Shown piece by piece: positions 21,826 to 34,150 of a stretch of 64,000 nucleotides of DNA. The notes under the pieces were generated by a model, which was not told the origin of the DNA, made no database searches, and worked only from the letters and a program-made list of their open reading frames with translations. Position numbers and translations under genes: made by a program. Numbering within the stretch: the stretch's first letter is position 1; every line of letters begins with the position of its first letter. Source of the DNA: Pegea sp. RAD2-039 (lineage: Eukaryota > Chordata > Thaliacea > Salpida > Salpidae); the NCBI GenBank assembly GCA_034620365.1, contig JAQGEQ010000014.1, positions 94,689 through 158,688 of the forward strand, written 5' to 3'.

Positions 21826-22830
21826 GATTTTATTCCAACTTTAGATGTATTACAACAACCAATTAAATCTTGCTAAGATACAAAATTTCCAAGTATTATT
21901 TGTTTTTATGGCAACAATATTAAGTTTTAAACATTTTTTTAAATATTTTATAAAATTTTTAGTGCTTTTATACATCAAATTTTTATGAATTAAAATCTTT
22001 CAATAAAACTTTATTTTTTTATTTGCAATTTTAAATTTTGTACTTTTAGTGTTTTCAAATGAATTTGAAATTTGGACGATTATGTCTTCTACTGTTTATG
22101 GTTTAATATAGAATTATGAACAGTGAATATTTTGTGTTTATATAAAAGCCTTTTTAGGAAATTATTATCAGTTTTTCAAGATGGCAAGTTTTCTTTCAGT
22201 TTAATTTTGAAATATTTTGTGAAAATTACTCCTCCATAAAATTTCTGTCATGTTATTAAAGACTTAATCTTCATTAACTACTTGAAAAGGACACACAAAT
22301 TATTTATTCAAAATTTTTTATTAAAAGTTTACTGATAAAAGTTTTGAAAAAGTTCAAAGTTTTTTTCTTCTGATACTCTTGGCTTACTACAGAAATGTTT
22401 TCAAAACACGTGACAAGAAGTAAAAAAGAAAAAGTTAAAACAAAACACAGTGAGGTGAAAAAGTATTTCTCTCTCTTCTTCAGTTTGCGGAGTAGAAATT
22501 CTCTTATAATATTCAATCATGAAATTTCAAGGGGGTTGTAGCGCCATCTAGCGGCCGTTTAAAAAATTTTTGCTTGAAGTCATTTTTAGTTTTTTTAAAG
22601 CTTTTTAAACGTTAAATTAAAAGAATTTTTTGAAAATTTTTAACTTTAAAAGGTAAAAAGTTATTATTAAATCAGTTAATATTATAAAATATATATATAA
22701 CTTAGTATTGTTTATTTTTATAGAAATTACAAACGATAAACTTTAGTTAATAATAATAGCTTCGACAATAAAGGCTTCGAAAACAGTTTCATCAACAAAA
22801 AAGTGAAATAATTAACAAAGTTTCTTTTTT
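21826..22830. other. AT-rich stretch with a CTCF-like motif
   Basis: Mostly AT-rich and without recognised exons. It holds a GC-rich island GCGCCATCTAGCGGC at 22541-22555. An AATAAA cluster near 22002-22007 may end the JARID2-like transcript. Confidence 0.4.
22539..22555 (-). promoter_or_regulatory. Candidate CTCF-type insulator site
   Basis: Minus strand reads GCCGCTAGATGGCGCTA, which fits the conserved CTCF core (CCGCYAGRTGGCGC). Related cores lie at 25878-25890 and 59723-59734. Confidence 0.4.
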
Positions 22831-22959
22831 ATTTGCGGAGTAGAGAGCGCCATTCGGAGCGATCCGCTGCGATATCTTCCCAGTTGCTGGTATTAAACGA
22901 TTTCATATCGCGCTTGCAAGTATCTTTGAAACGAAGACACAGGCGGTGTATTTCGATGG
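22831..22959 (-). mobile_element. C-terminal remnant of an RTE-type reverse transcriptase
   Basis: A GC-rich island in AT-rich surroundings translates on the minus strand to HRLCLRFKDTCKRDMKSF followed by WEDIAADRSEWRSLLRK and a stop. Blocks of the type RYKDxxKRDLK...W..LAxDRxxWR are characteristic of the region after the RT domain in RTE-like LINEs. The rest of the element is missing. Confidence 0.65.
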
Positions 22960-24490
22960 TTTCCTCTATAACTAAGACCAGTCATCACTTAGGACTTTCT
23001 TGTTAGAGTTTTTATGTTGCAACTTGAAATGTTGAAGAAAACGAAATAAAAAATGTTGATTTTATCAGCATTCTGTCATTTTGAGAAATTTTATGAAGGT
23101 TACTACAAGTCAAATATTCAAATAGTATTTGAAACAGTTATCAAATCCAGTCAAGTGAAATCTTCTATAAAAAAATGATTAAAAATAAGTTTTAAAAATT
23201 ATTTAATCAAAATTACTAAAATAAATTTATAATTAATATTTTTAAGCGACGATAATGGCTTTTATTGAATTATTCTTTATAAAAGTGAATAAAAGGTAAG
23301 ATTGTACAAACTTTAAAAAAATATTTATAAATTAAACCAATTTTATTTATTTTAGAAACAATTGTTTTTGTTTAAAAGAAAAAAATTTGACGAGTTTAAC
23401 CTGTACTTTAAATGTAAACAAATTTGTTTTATTCCCGCCAAACCCAAAACTTATTATCTATCAACAATTATTTTTCAGTAACTCCAAAAATATTTTCGAA
23501 GAATACTGTTATCTAGAAATTGGTTTATCAAATTTATAACTTGTCAAATTTAAGTAAGATATATTTAGAATAAAATTCAGTTTTGATCATATTAAACATC
23601 AATTTAAAAAATAAAAATTATTTCATAAAAATTTCCAGGATTTGTATCTTTCATAAACAGATGGTGTTTATCGACAAATAAATTTAATTCTTTTAATTTT
23701 TTGAAAAAAAACGTCGATTATATAAAGCCTAAAGGCTCCAAGGTTTTAGATTTTTAATAAATTAGAAAAAAATAAAATTTTAAAATCTTAGAGACAATTT
23801 GATTTTGTAAATATTCATTTAATCTTAAATAATATTAACAATTTACTTAATATAATTATTTATATTCAAAGTTAAAAGTAATAAATCAGTAAGTTTAAAC
23901 AAAAATACATTAATGACAAATTCTATAGCTCTTATAGTATTTCAAGAACAATATTAACGGATAGATAATGAAAAAGTCTTAAGTATCAAATCTCTGTATA
24001 TTCGATTTAATTAGAATTGAAGTAAAGGTCGAATTAAATATGAAATCAAAAATTTTCATATTTTAAGAGCTACTAAACAATTTTGAAAAATATTTCATCA
24101 AATTTAAGTTCCTCATTTTTAACACAGAAAGGCTTAAAGTTTGTTGTTAGAAATCCAAGCCTGAAGCTAAAACTTTAGTATAAAAACCTTTCAAAACATC
24201 TTAATATTCATCAATTTATATCGTTTTAAATTGATTCAATATTCATTTAAAATTTAAGTTTTTCGTTTTGGTTGTATTTAGAGGTAAGATATTAGATTAA
24301 AACTAAATAATTTAGATTTTAAAATAGGGTCGACTAGATACGAAATTACCGCATACGTAATTTAAGAATAATGTCAATTCTTATTTTGCTGTTGATTGTT
24401 TAGTGGTTGCAAATTTACAAGAAGTTTCAATATTTCATTTTAAAGTTTAATTTTAAACTTTTAAAAATATGAATATGTTTGTTATTTTTA
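22960..24490. other. AT-rich intergenic stretch
   Basis: No exon-like ORF, array or RNA gene recognised. Confidence 0.4.
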
Positions 24491-24499
24491 TATAAATAA

Positions 24500-24745
24500 A
24501 AAGAAGTTGAAGCGTTATAATATTACCAACAATTGTCATTTCTAAACTGTGATTTTTTATATTATTAACATTCCATGTAATTGTTCACTGTTATATGTTT
24601 TGAGTGATATCGAAGCACCATGTGTTACATCTTTTACTTTCTATATTTTTGGATAAATAGATGTTATTTGTGAGAATGTGTGTTAGCGAGAGGTGCTCTC
24701 TTCAAGCACCCTCCTTTGCATTTATTGTAATAAATAAATATTATT
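24500..24745 (+). mobile_element. LINE/SINE 3'-end copy 1
   Basis: Shares about 230 bp with 26120-26330 (ACCAACAATTGTCATTTCTA, AACTGTGA, then the tail GAGAATGTGTGTTAGCGAGA, GGTGCTCTC, CACCCTCCTT) and ends in TAATAAATAAAT. The last 70 bp are the tail also found on the tRNA-headed SINE at 6.4 kb. Interpreted as a 5'-truncated LINE 3' UTR. Confidence 0.65.
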
Positions 24746-24998
24746 ATTTAAATTAAAATAATTTTAAATTAACAAAAATTTAGTTGAAACTTTATTTTCT
24801 TTCTAACTTTCAAATATTATCTACCAACTTTGTATCAAAACCGAAATATTTTCTATCTTTCTTGGCTTCTAGTGATCTTTGGTTAGATCTTTGGTGACTG
24901 AAAAACGGGGTTCTCTAACTTCAGATAATATTTAATAATAAAACAACTTTGTTGTCAATTCAGTCAAATTTTTCAAATTTAAAAAGTTTTTTGAAAAA

Positions 24999-25363
24999 AT
25001 GAAACTTATATTTGGTCTTCTCTTGGTTCTTTATTGTCTCTCAGAGACATTTGCTCAAGCTCCAATATTACTTCATAAATGCGAGTAAGTTAACCGAAAT
25101 TAATAAATAGAACTTCATCTGATCTTTCACAGTATTGTGTGTCCTAATCTCTACAAACCAGTTTGTGGAAGCGACTATAGAACGTACAACAACGCTTGTG
25201 AGATTGACAGGTTGAACTGCGGGTAAGTAAATGTAATCTTCAATCTCTTTTTCATGAATTTAATTCACTTTTTAGGAAACCAATTGCCAATCACATATGG
25301 GTTTTATTTCCCGGAAAATGCTTTTCTTACTTTAAAGACCAAAAAGTTAAAGGTGAAGCCTAA
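24999..25363 (+). CDS. Secreted single-domain Kazal-type serine protease inhibitor
   Basis: Three exons join in phase: 24999-25084, 25133-25222, 25276-25363 (87 aa plus stop). Exon 1 encodes the signal peptide (MKLIFGLLLVLYCLSETFAQ) and the first Cys. Exon 2 holds the Kazal core: CDIVCPNLYKPVCGSDYRTY followed by NNACEIDRLNC. The last Cys (PGKC) is in exon 3, giving six cysteines in the C..C..PVCG..TY.N.C..C..C order. Kazal domains block serine proteases by inserting a reactive-site loop; the P1 region lies after the second Cys (CPNLY, probably Asn or Leu), so elastase/subtilisin-like or chymotrypsin-like targets are more likely than trypsin. A short basic tail follows. AATAAA at 25402-25407 ends the gene. 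Flanked on both sides by LINE tails. Confidence 0.92.
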
Positions 25364-25401
25364 AAAGTTGTTCAGCAAGTTGCTTTATTGACAACCCGAA
25401 C

Positions 25402-25407
25402 AATAAA
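25402..25407 (+). terminator. Kazal gene polyadenylation signal
   Basis: AATAAA 38 bases after the stop codon. Confidence 0.6.
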
Positions 25408-26110
25408 CAATACAAACTACTATCTGTTGTTGTTATTGTAAAAAAGATTTATCTAAAAGACTTTATAAACGTCGCTTTTTATTATTTATTTGTTAATTCT
25501 GTAAATATTAAAAAAAGAATGATAATAAAAGCCAGAAGAACTCACTTATAAGTTGAAACAAAAACAGAAAAAAATAAGTTTTTCTTAAACCGTAAAATTA
25601 ATGTTCTTAATACAATCTTGTTGGTTAAGATTAAAATAAACTTTTTAGTTGGATATTTGGTTGATAAAAAAACTTTATTTTTAAATCATTTGGAACTAAA
25701 CTTGAAAATGAGAAACTATCCGAGAAAAGTTAAATCAAATAAAAAATTCTCAAAATCTGTTTTTTTAAAAAATGAATAAAACAAAAATTTAAAGAATTTC
25801 AACGAAAGGAATTTTTAAATCAACATCTAATAACAATAATTCAATCAACCCACAAATAAATATAAAAATAATTTCATCCGCTAGTTGGCGTGCTTGAGAC
25901 CAAGTTGCTTCAAATGACGTCATCTATTCAATAATTTTCTAAATTTCTATAAAATTGTTGGTTTTTTGGTTTCAACTTTTATATTTTGGTTTGTAACTCT
26001 TTTGTAGTTTATTGTTTTAGTTTCATATCTTTTGAATACATTTTTCTAGTTTAAATTAGATCCTTATTATCTCTCTGCCATCAGAGATTGTCATGTCAAA
26101 ATCACTTATG
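25408..26110. other. AT-rich intergenic stretch
   Basis: No gene recognised. It contains CCGCTAGTTGGCG (25878-25890, CTCF-like core) and TGACGTCA (25915-25922). Confidence 0.4.
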
Positions 26111-26114
26111 CTGT

Positions 26115-26330
26115 TCAAGAAAAAGCTGAATTGTTATAATATCGCCAACATTGCCATTTCTAAACTGTGAATTTTTCTCTTTTACAATACTATGATTCTG
26201 TGCAATTCTTCATTGTCATATGCTTTTTCGTTTACACGTCAAATAGATCTTAATTTGTGAGAATGTGTGTTAGCGAGAGGTGCTCTCTTTAGGCACCCTC
26301 CTTCACATTTATTGTAATAAATAAATTATT
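26115..26330 (+). mobile_element. LINE/SINE 3'-end copy 2
   Basis: Second copy of the element at 24.5 kb; roughly 80% alike upstream and nearly identical in the 70-bp tail (GAGAATGTGTGTTAGCGAGA, GGTGCTCTC). Ends in TAATAAATAAAT. Confidence 0.65.
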
Positions 26331-26860
26331 ATCATCTTTACTTGAAGTAAAGATTTTGATCCTAAAAAGAGTCATTAAGTTGATCTTCTAAATGATAAGA
26401 AATCACAAAAATAATTTCTGGAACTTTTTGCTTTTGTGGAATAAAAAACTAAATATTTGAAAAATAGTTTTAATCAGATTTTAAAAATGGTTTCAAGAAT
26501 TGACCAATTAAATTGGTTTATTTCTTCTTTGAAATTAATTAAAATTTTTCAGATAAAATTTTTTTGAGAAATTCTAGAAAATTTCGTCATAAATTTATTC
26601 ATTTAAAAAAATTAATTTTTTTTTCATGAATGAATAATTTTATGACGAAAAGATAATCGTAATTTATTTTTACGTTTAGTTTTATATTATTCAAAGTTTT
26701 TAAAAAATAATTAAAAATATCTTTTTTCATTCATAAATTTCACAGAAGAAAAAAAACTGTTTTTAGAAATAATTTTTGAATATCGAATATTAAAAAAAAT
26801 TTTCCAGATTTTACGAAAAGTTTTAAAACATCAAAAAAACACGAATTTCAAAGTTTGAAA
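26331..26860. other. AT-rich intergenic stretch
   Basis: Nothing recognised. Confidence 0.35.
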
Positions 26861-26864
26861 AGAC

Positions 26865-27179
26865 TTATAAAAGATCTGACTCCTGAAACGCGACATTTAC
26901 TCTACCATCAGATTGTTTGTTTCTCGTTTCCAACCGATTACTGGTTTCCAGGTCGTCTCTACTCGAATATCTAGATTGAGGGTTATGAATCAAAGCCATA
27001 AGCAACAACGAGGCAAGAGCAGTTACAAAACATCCGAACAGAAGAGAATATGCAAATTTGAAGACATAGTGAGCATAAGCTGGATCCTGAGTTATTTTAT
27101 TATTGGATTGTAAACTTTCAATCATTTCAAGGTTTTTAGTGGGTCTGAAAAATTGAAGAACATTTTTGAAAAAAACCAT
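26865..27179 (-). CDS. Small single-pass membrane protein, unrecognised
   Basis: A 104-aa frame with a start at 27179. The N-terminal part is short and soluble (MVFFKNVLQFFRPTKNLEMI). A clear transmembrane helix spans residues 43-67 (FAYSLLFGCFVTALASLLLM). The tail is polar and charged (SRYSSRDDLETSNRLETRNK). Codon and residue composition are protein-like rather than AT-noise. An acceptor-like TTTTTCAG inside the start region (about 27149) means it may be the last exon of a longer gene whose upstream exons I cannot see. No family recognised. Confidence 0.42.
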   Translation of the reverse strand: MVFFKNVLQFFRPTKNLEMIESLQSNNKITQDPAYAHYVFKFAYSLLFGCFVTALASLLLMALIHNPQSRYSSRDDLETSNRLETRNKQSDGRVNVAFQESDLL

Positions 27180-28989
27180 TTTAGGGACTTTATTAAAAAA
27201 GTAAATAAAAACATTTAATTAAAAAACATCAATTTAAAAATTTTCTCTTTTCAATGTTCGTTTAAAAAATACAAATTTTATGAAATAAATTTTTAGAAAT
27301 AAAATCGGTAAACCCTGTTTTCTTTAAACTTTCAAAAATATCAAAAATAAATTATAATAATTCTAAAAACTAAATTTATTAATTTGAATTATTCTTTTCT
27401 CAATATATCAACTTTTTCAAATGAGTTATTAATGAACAATTTGAAATTATTTGACTAAATCAGAAACTAGTAATAATCTAAAGTAACAAATTTAATGAGT
27501 CATTCAAACTAATCAATTACTTTCAAATTCTAAATCTTTTATCTCAACTAAAAAGTGAAGTTAATTTACATATGACGTCATATCTGAGTTTGTACTTTTA
27601 GTGTCACCAACAAATTAAGAAAAATATTTTTTAGTAAAGAACTTTTGAAAAAGGTTTTTGTTCGTATTCTACTTAAAAATACTTCGACGCAGAAACACTT
27701 GATTACGTCATAAACGAAATCGATGTTTTAGAATCTATTTAATTTTATTAAAAGTTTTGCTGAATGATTTTATTAGAGATTTTCAAATTTAAACAATAAT
27801 TTTTTTGGGAATTTTTAAAATATAGAAGTAAAAGAAATTAAATCCTAAAACTTTTAGATAAAAATTCAAATTGGATATTTTCGTGAATTTAAAAAACTAA
27901 ATTTTTGAATTATATATTTAGTTTGAAGAATAAACTTTGAACTGAAAGTTAAATTTTGTGTTTTGATAATCTGATTTTGTTGTCTTGAACAAAACAACAA
28001 CTTTTTAAAACCCTTTTTTTTAAACAAAAACTTTTTATTTTCTAATTAAATGTCTTTTTAACTAAAATAAAATCATTTTTTAAGATGAGAGATAAATTGG
28101 GAAAATTTATTTCGTTTTTTAAAAGTTTTAAAATTGGAATTAAAACCGAATTTTAGTAGCAAATTTTCTGCACAAAATCATAAATATCTTTAAAATTATT
28201 TAAATTTAGAATTATAAATTAATGAGATTTAAAAAGTTTCTAGAATTTAGAATATCAATTTTCTACAACTGAAGTTTTCAAATTAAAAATGTTAATTTTT
28301 AAAATTAAAAAAATTTATCCTAAAAAATCTCTGACTTTTGGAGCCACAGAAAGAAGATTAATTTAAAAGTGGAATCTGAGAATCAATCTTTTGATCTTCA
28401 AATAAATAATTGTTTTTAAATAAATCAGAATCCCATCTTTTATTCTTCACAGACATTAAAAAAAAATAATTTGAAACTCTGACTTTTGAAAAGATTTTTT
28501 AGAAAGATATTCAACTTTTTATAATTTATTTTTCAATTTAATTAATTTGAAATTATTTTCTTTACAAAATTTTAAATTCAAAAAAATTATTTTCAAACTA
28601 AACTGAAAATTTATCTTTCTTTAGAACATCAAAAGTTTTTAGATTTCTGAATTTATTTTTTCATCTGTAGCAGCTTTAAATTGAATTGCACTTTTTTCAC
28701 ACAATCGACAAGATAGAAAAAAAAAAAAAGAAAATAAAGAAAATTTAAAAATTTGCTGAACAGAAAGGCGAACATAAAAAAAAATAGAAAAATATCTAAT
28801 CTAGAAGATTTGAATATCTTCTGATCTCTTCTCTTCTTCTGTGTCTTTCTTCCACAGACATACAGAAGATCAAATCCTAAAAAAAAAGATATTTTTTTGA
28901 AAAATGAAATTTTAGAATTTTTTAGAATAAAAAAAAATGTTTCAAATGAAATAATTTGAAATTTGATCCGAATTACCAGATTTTGAAAT
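27180..28989. other. AT-rich intergenic region downstream of ARAP
   Basis: Very AT-rich; no exon recognised. Should include the ARAP 3' UTR (minus strand). TGACGTCA at 27573-27580. Confidence 0.4.
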
Positions 28990-31900
28990 TTAGCTATTCG
29001 CTCGGTGCCGTAGTACATCAGATAACTCGTTTTGAAGATTCATATTAAATATCTAGAAAATAATTTAAAGAGTTCGAAAAAGATCTTTAAATTAAAACAG
29101 AAAACTTCATGCTTAAAGCGAATTATAATAATATATATAATATATAAAGTGAATTATGATAATATATATAATATATAAAGTTAATTATAATAATATATAT
29201 AATATATAAAGTGAATTATGATAATATATATAATATATAAAGTGAATTAAGATAATATATATAATATATAAAGTGAATTATGATAATATATATAATATAT
29301 AAAGTGAATTATGATAATATATATAATATATAAAGTGAATTATGATAATATATATAATATATAAAGTGAATTATAATAATATATATAATATATAGAGTGA
29401 ATTAAGATAATATATATAATATATAAAGTGAATTATGATAATATATATAATATATAAAGTGAATTATAATAATATATATAATATATAAAGTGAATTATAA
29501 TAATATATATAATATCTAAAGTGAATTATAATAATATATATAATATATAAATAGAATTATAATAATATATATAATATATAAAGTGAATTATAATAATATA
29601 TATAATATATAAAGTGAATTATAATAATATATATAATATATAAAGCGAATTATGATAATATATATAATATATAAAGTGAATTATAATAATATATATAATA
29701 TATAAAGTGAATTAAGATAATATATATAATATATAAAGTGAATTATAATAATATATATATTATGTGAAATGATTTATAATAATATATATAATATATAAAG
29801 TGAATTATAATAATATATATAATATCTAAAGTGAATTATAATAATATATATAATATATAAAGTGAATTATGATAATATATATAATATATAAAGTGAATTA
29901 TAATAATATATATAATATATAAAGTGAATTATGATAATATATATAATATATAAAGTGAATTATGATAATATATATAATATATAAAGTGAATTAAGATAAT
30001 ATATATAATATATAAAGTGAATTATGATAATATATATAATATATAAAGTGAATTATGATAATATATATAATATATAAAGTGAATTATGATAATATATATA
30101 ATATATAAAGCGAATTATAATAATATATATATTATGTGAAATGATTTATAATATTCAAATATTATTATAATTGAAATTTTTCAAGAATTAAAATTCTCAA
30201 ATCTGATTGGCTAATATTGAAATTTACAAATTTTTCTTACTGCTCGTGTTTTTGTCTGATTTCTTGTTGACGTCTTTTGAATCCTCGCATATGTCTCAGG
30301 AGGAGAAATATCCTATTTAGTATGATGTGAATGATGAACAACAAAAAAATGAAAAAAGTAAAAAAAAAAAAATTAAAAAATTTGAATTTATTTTTGGGGG
30401 ATTTTTTTTTGGGGGATTTTTTTTGGGGGATTTTTTTTGGGGGATTTTTTTTGGGGGATTTTTTTTTGGGGATTTTTTTTGGGGGATTTTTTTGGGGGAT
30501 TTTTTTTGGGGATTTTTTTTGGGGGATTTTTTTTGGGGGATTTTTTTTTGGGGATTTTTTTTGGGGGATTTTTTTGGGGGATTTTTTTTGGGGATTTTTT
30601 TTGGGGGATTTTTTTTTGTGGATCAAATATTTGATCCGAGACTAAATCTTCTGAATCGATTCGGAAGTCGATATTTCGGATGAAAAAAGTTTTTGAAGAT
30701 TACTGAATGACGTTTTGACTTTTTAAAAATAAAAAAATGAAAAAAAAAATAAAAAAGAAGAAAAATTAAGTTAAAAATCTTTATTTAATCTTTTGTGACT
30801 TACTTGATGTTCTTGGGACCTTGTAGAGCTTCCAGGTGACTCTACATCCTCCAAAATCGAGTCCTGACTAGCTCTTCTACGACCCATAGATGCTTCCAAC
30901 TCTGAAAGATTAAATCCCTTCGCTGAAGGAGTTGAATGCCTGAAGATAAAAGATTAAGAAAATGATCTTCATCATCAGGAAGATACAGACGTTGATGATA
31001 CGGAGTCCTTTTGTTCTTCTTCTATCATATAAACCTCCATATAATCAAAACCATCTGGATACTAAAATGAGATTTAGATCAGCTGATTTTTGGGGGTTGA
31101 TGACGTCACCTTGTGGAGGAGTATTTGTGAGACCCATTTGTAAAGAAGATCATCGGATTCAGCGTAGAAGTATCGCGGTGTTTCACCGAGACACGAAAGA
31201 GTAAAAGCGCTCATCCTGAAGATTTAAAAATGATCTTAAAAATTAGATTCAAAAAAAAATCTGAATAAATAATTATTATTATTATATCTAAATATTATAT
31301 TATTTATAATTATAAAAAAATTCATTTATTTATCGACAAAAAATTATAAAACTTGAAATCACAGTGATTTATTAGATATTTAAATATTTATTAATTAATT
31401 ATAATTATCGATTTATTAATTATTTATATTTATCGATTTATTAATTATTTATATTTATCGATTTATTAATTATTTATAATTATCGATTAATTAATTATTT
31501 ATATTTATCGATTTATTAATTATTTATATTTATCGATTTATTAATTATTTATATTTATTGATTTATTAATTATTTATATTTATCGATTTATTAATTATTT
31601 ATATTTATCGATATATTAATTATTTATATTTATCGATTTATTAATTATTTATTTTTATCGATTTATTAATTATTTATAATTATCGATTTATTAATTATTT
31701 ATATTTATCGATTTATTAATTATTTATTTTTATCGATTTATTAATAATTTATAATTATCGATTTATTAATAATCTATTTTTATCGATTTATTAATTATTT
31801 ATTTTTATCGATTTATTAATTATTTATATTTATCGATTTATTAATTATTTATAATTATCGATTTATTAATTATTTATATTTATCGATTTATTAATTATTT

Positions 31901-34150
31901 ATATTTATCGATTTATTAATTATTTATATTTATTGATTTATTAATTATTTATATTTATCGATTTATTAATTATTTATATTTATCGATATATTAATTATTT
32001 ATATTTATCGATTTATTAATTATTTATTTTTATCGATTTATTAATTATTTATAATTATCGATTTATTAATTATTTATATTTATCGATTTATTAATTATTT
32101 ATTTTTATCGATTTATTAATAATTTATAATTATCGATTTATTAATAATCTATTTTTATCGATTTATTAATTATTTATAATTATCGATTTATTAATTATTT
32201 ATATTTATCGATTTATTAATTATTTATTTTTATCGATTTATTAATTATTTATTTTTATCGATTTATTAATTATTTATTTTTATCGATTTATTAATTATTT
32301 ATATTTATCGATTTATTAATTATTTATAATTATCGATTTATTAATTATTTATATTTATCGATTTATTAATTATTTATATTTATCGATTTATTAATTATTT
32401 ATATTTATCGATTTATTAATTATTTATAATTATCGATTTATTAATTATTTATATTTATCGATTTATTAATTATTTATATTTATCGATTTATTAATTATTT
32501 ATTAATTATTTATATTTATCGATTTATTAATTATTTATATTTATCGATTTATTAATTATTTATTTTTATCGATTTATTAATTATTTATATTTATCGATTT
32601 ATTAATTATTTATTTTTATCGATTTATTAATTATTTATTTTTATCGATTTATTAATTATTTATTTTTATCGATTTATTAATTATTTATATTTATCGATTT
32701 ATTAATTATTTATATTTATCGATTTATTAATTATTTATTTTTATCGATTTATTAATTATTTATTTTTATCGATTTATTAATTATTTATTTTTATCGATTT
32801 ATTAATTATTTATATTTATCGATTTATTAATTTTTTTTTTTTTTGATTTATTAATTATTTATAATTATCGATTTATTAATTATTTATATTTATCGATTTA
32901 TTAATAATTTATAATTATCGATTTATTAATTATTTATATTTATCGATTTATTAATTATTTATATTTATCGATTTATTAATTATTTATTTTTATCGATTTA
33001 TTAATTATTTATATTTATCGATTTATTAATTATTTATTTTTATCGATTTATTAATAATTTATATTTATCGATTTATTAATTATTTATTTTTATCGATTTA
33101 TTAATAATTTATATTTATCGATTTATTAATTATTTATATTTATCGATTTATTAATTATTTATATTTATCGATTTATTAATTATTTATAATTATCGATTTA
33201 TTAATTATTTATATTTATCGATTTATTAATTATTTATTTTTATCGATTTATTAATTATTTATAATTATCGATTTATTAATTATTTATATTTATCGATTTA
33301 TTAATTATTTATTTTTATCGATTTATTAATAATTTATATTTATCGATTTATTAATTATTTATATTTATCGATTTATTAATTATTTATTTTTATCGATTTA
33401 TTAATTATTTATATTTATCGATTTATTAATTATTTATATTTATCGATTTATTAATTATTTATTTTTATCGATTTATTAATTATTTATATTTATCAATTTA
33501 TTAATTATTTATATTTATCGATTTATTAATTATTTATATTTATCGATTTATTAATTATTCATATTTATCGATTTATTAATTATTTATTTTTATCGATTTA
33601 TTAATTATTTATATTTATCGATTTATTAATTATTTACATTTATCGATTTATTAATTATTTATATTTATCGATTTATTAATTATTTATATTTATCGATTTA
33701 TTAATTATTTATTTTATCGATTTATTAATTTATTTATATTTATCGATTTATTAATTATTTATATTTATCGATTTATTAATTATTTATATTTATCGATTTA
33801 TTAATTATTTATATTTATCGATTTATTAATTATTTATAATTATCGATTTATTAATTATTTATATTTATCGATTTATTATTCATTTATATTTATCGATTTA
33901 TTAATTATTTATATTTATCGATTTATTGATTATTTATAATTATCGATTTATTAATTATTTATTTTTATCGATTTATTAATTATTTATATTTATCGATTTA
34001 TTAATAATTTATATTTATCGATTTATTAATTATTTATAAATTTTTGTCTTCTTTTTCTTCTCACCTATTTCCTGGTGGTTTCAGTTTCTTCTCAACTCCG
34101 ATGTAGAGATTATAAGGAGCCAAATAAACTGCTCCACTTCCTTTGACTTG
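28990..34150 (-). CDS. ARAP: ARAP exons 26-31: PH5 and C-terminal tail
   Basis: Exon 26 gives VYLAPYNLYIGVEKKLKPP (human LYLGxRKKLxPP). Exon 27 gives MSAFTLSCLGETPRYFYAES and LLYKWVSQILLHK with the PH terminal Trp. The remaining exons are a low-homology tail: DYMEVYMIEEEQKDS, KGFNLSELEASMGRRRAS, SPPETYARIQK and finally NMNLQNELSDVLRHRANS with a stop at 28990. Phases all agree, but exon 28's donor (GTCTGT) is weak, so the tail is the least certain part. Confidence 0.8.

Noticed and set aside
28653..29018. 121-codon Phe/Lys-rich minus-strand ORF
   Set aside because: Low-complexity AT-rich translation; it overlaps the terminal ARAP exon in another frame.
30395..30617. Telomeric repeat
   Set aside because: GGGGGATTTTTTTT is not a known telomere unit, is only about 220 bp and lies inside a gene.
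30237..30683. ORFs rich in KKSPKK or GDFFWGIFF
   Set aside because: Products of the G-tract array; only 30241-30312 (minus) is taken as a real ARAP exon, in a different frame.
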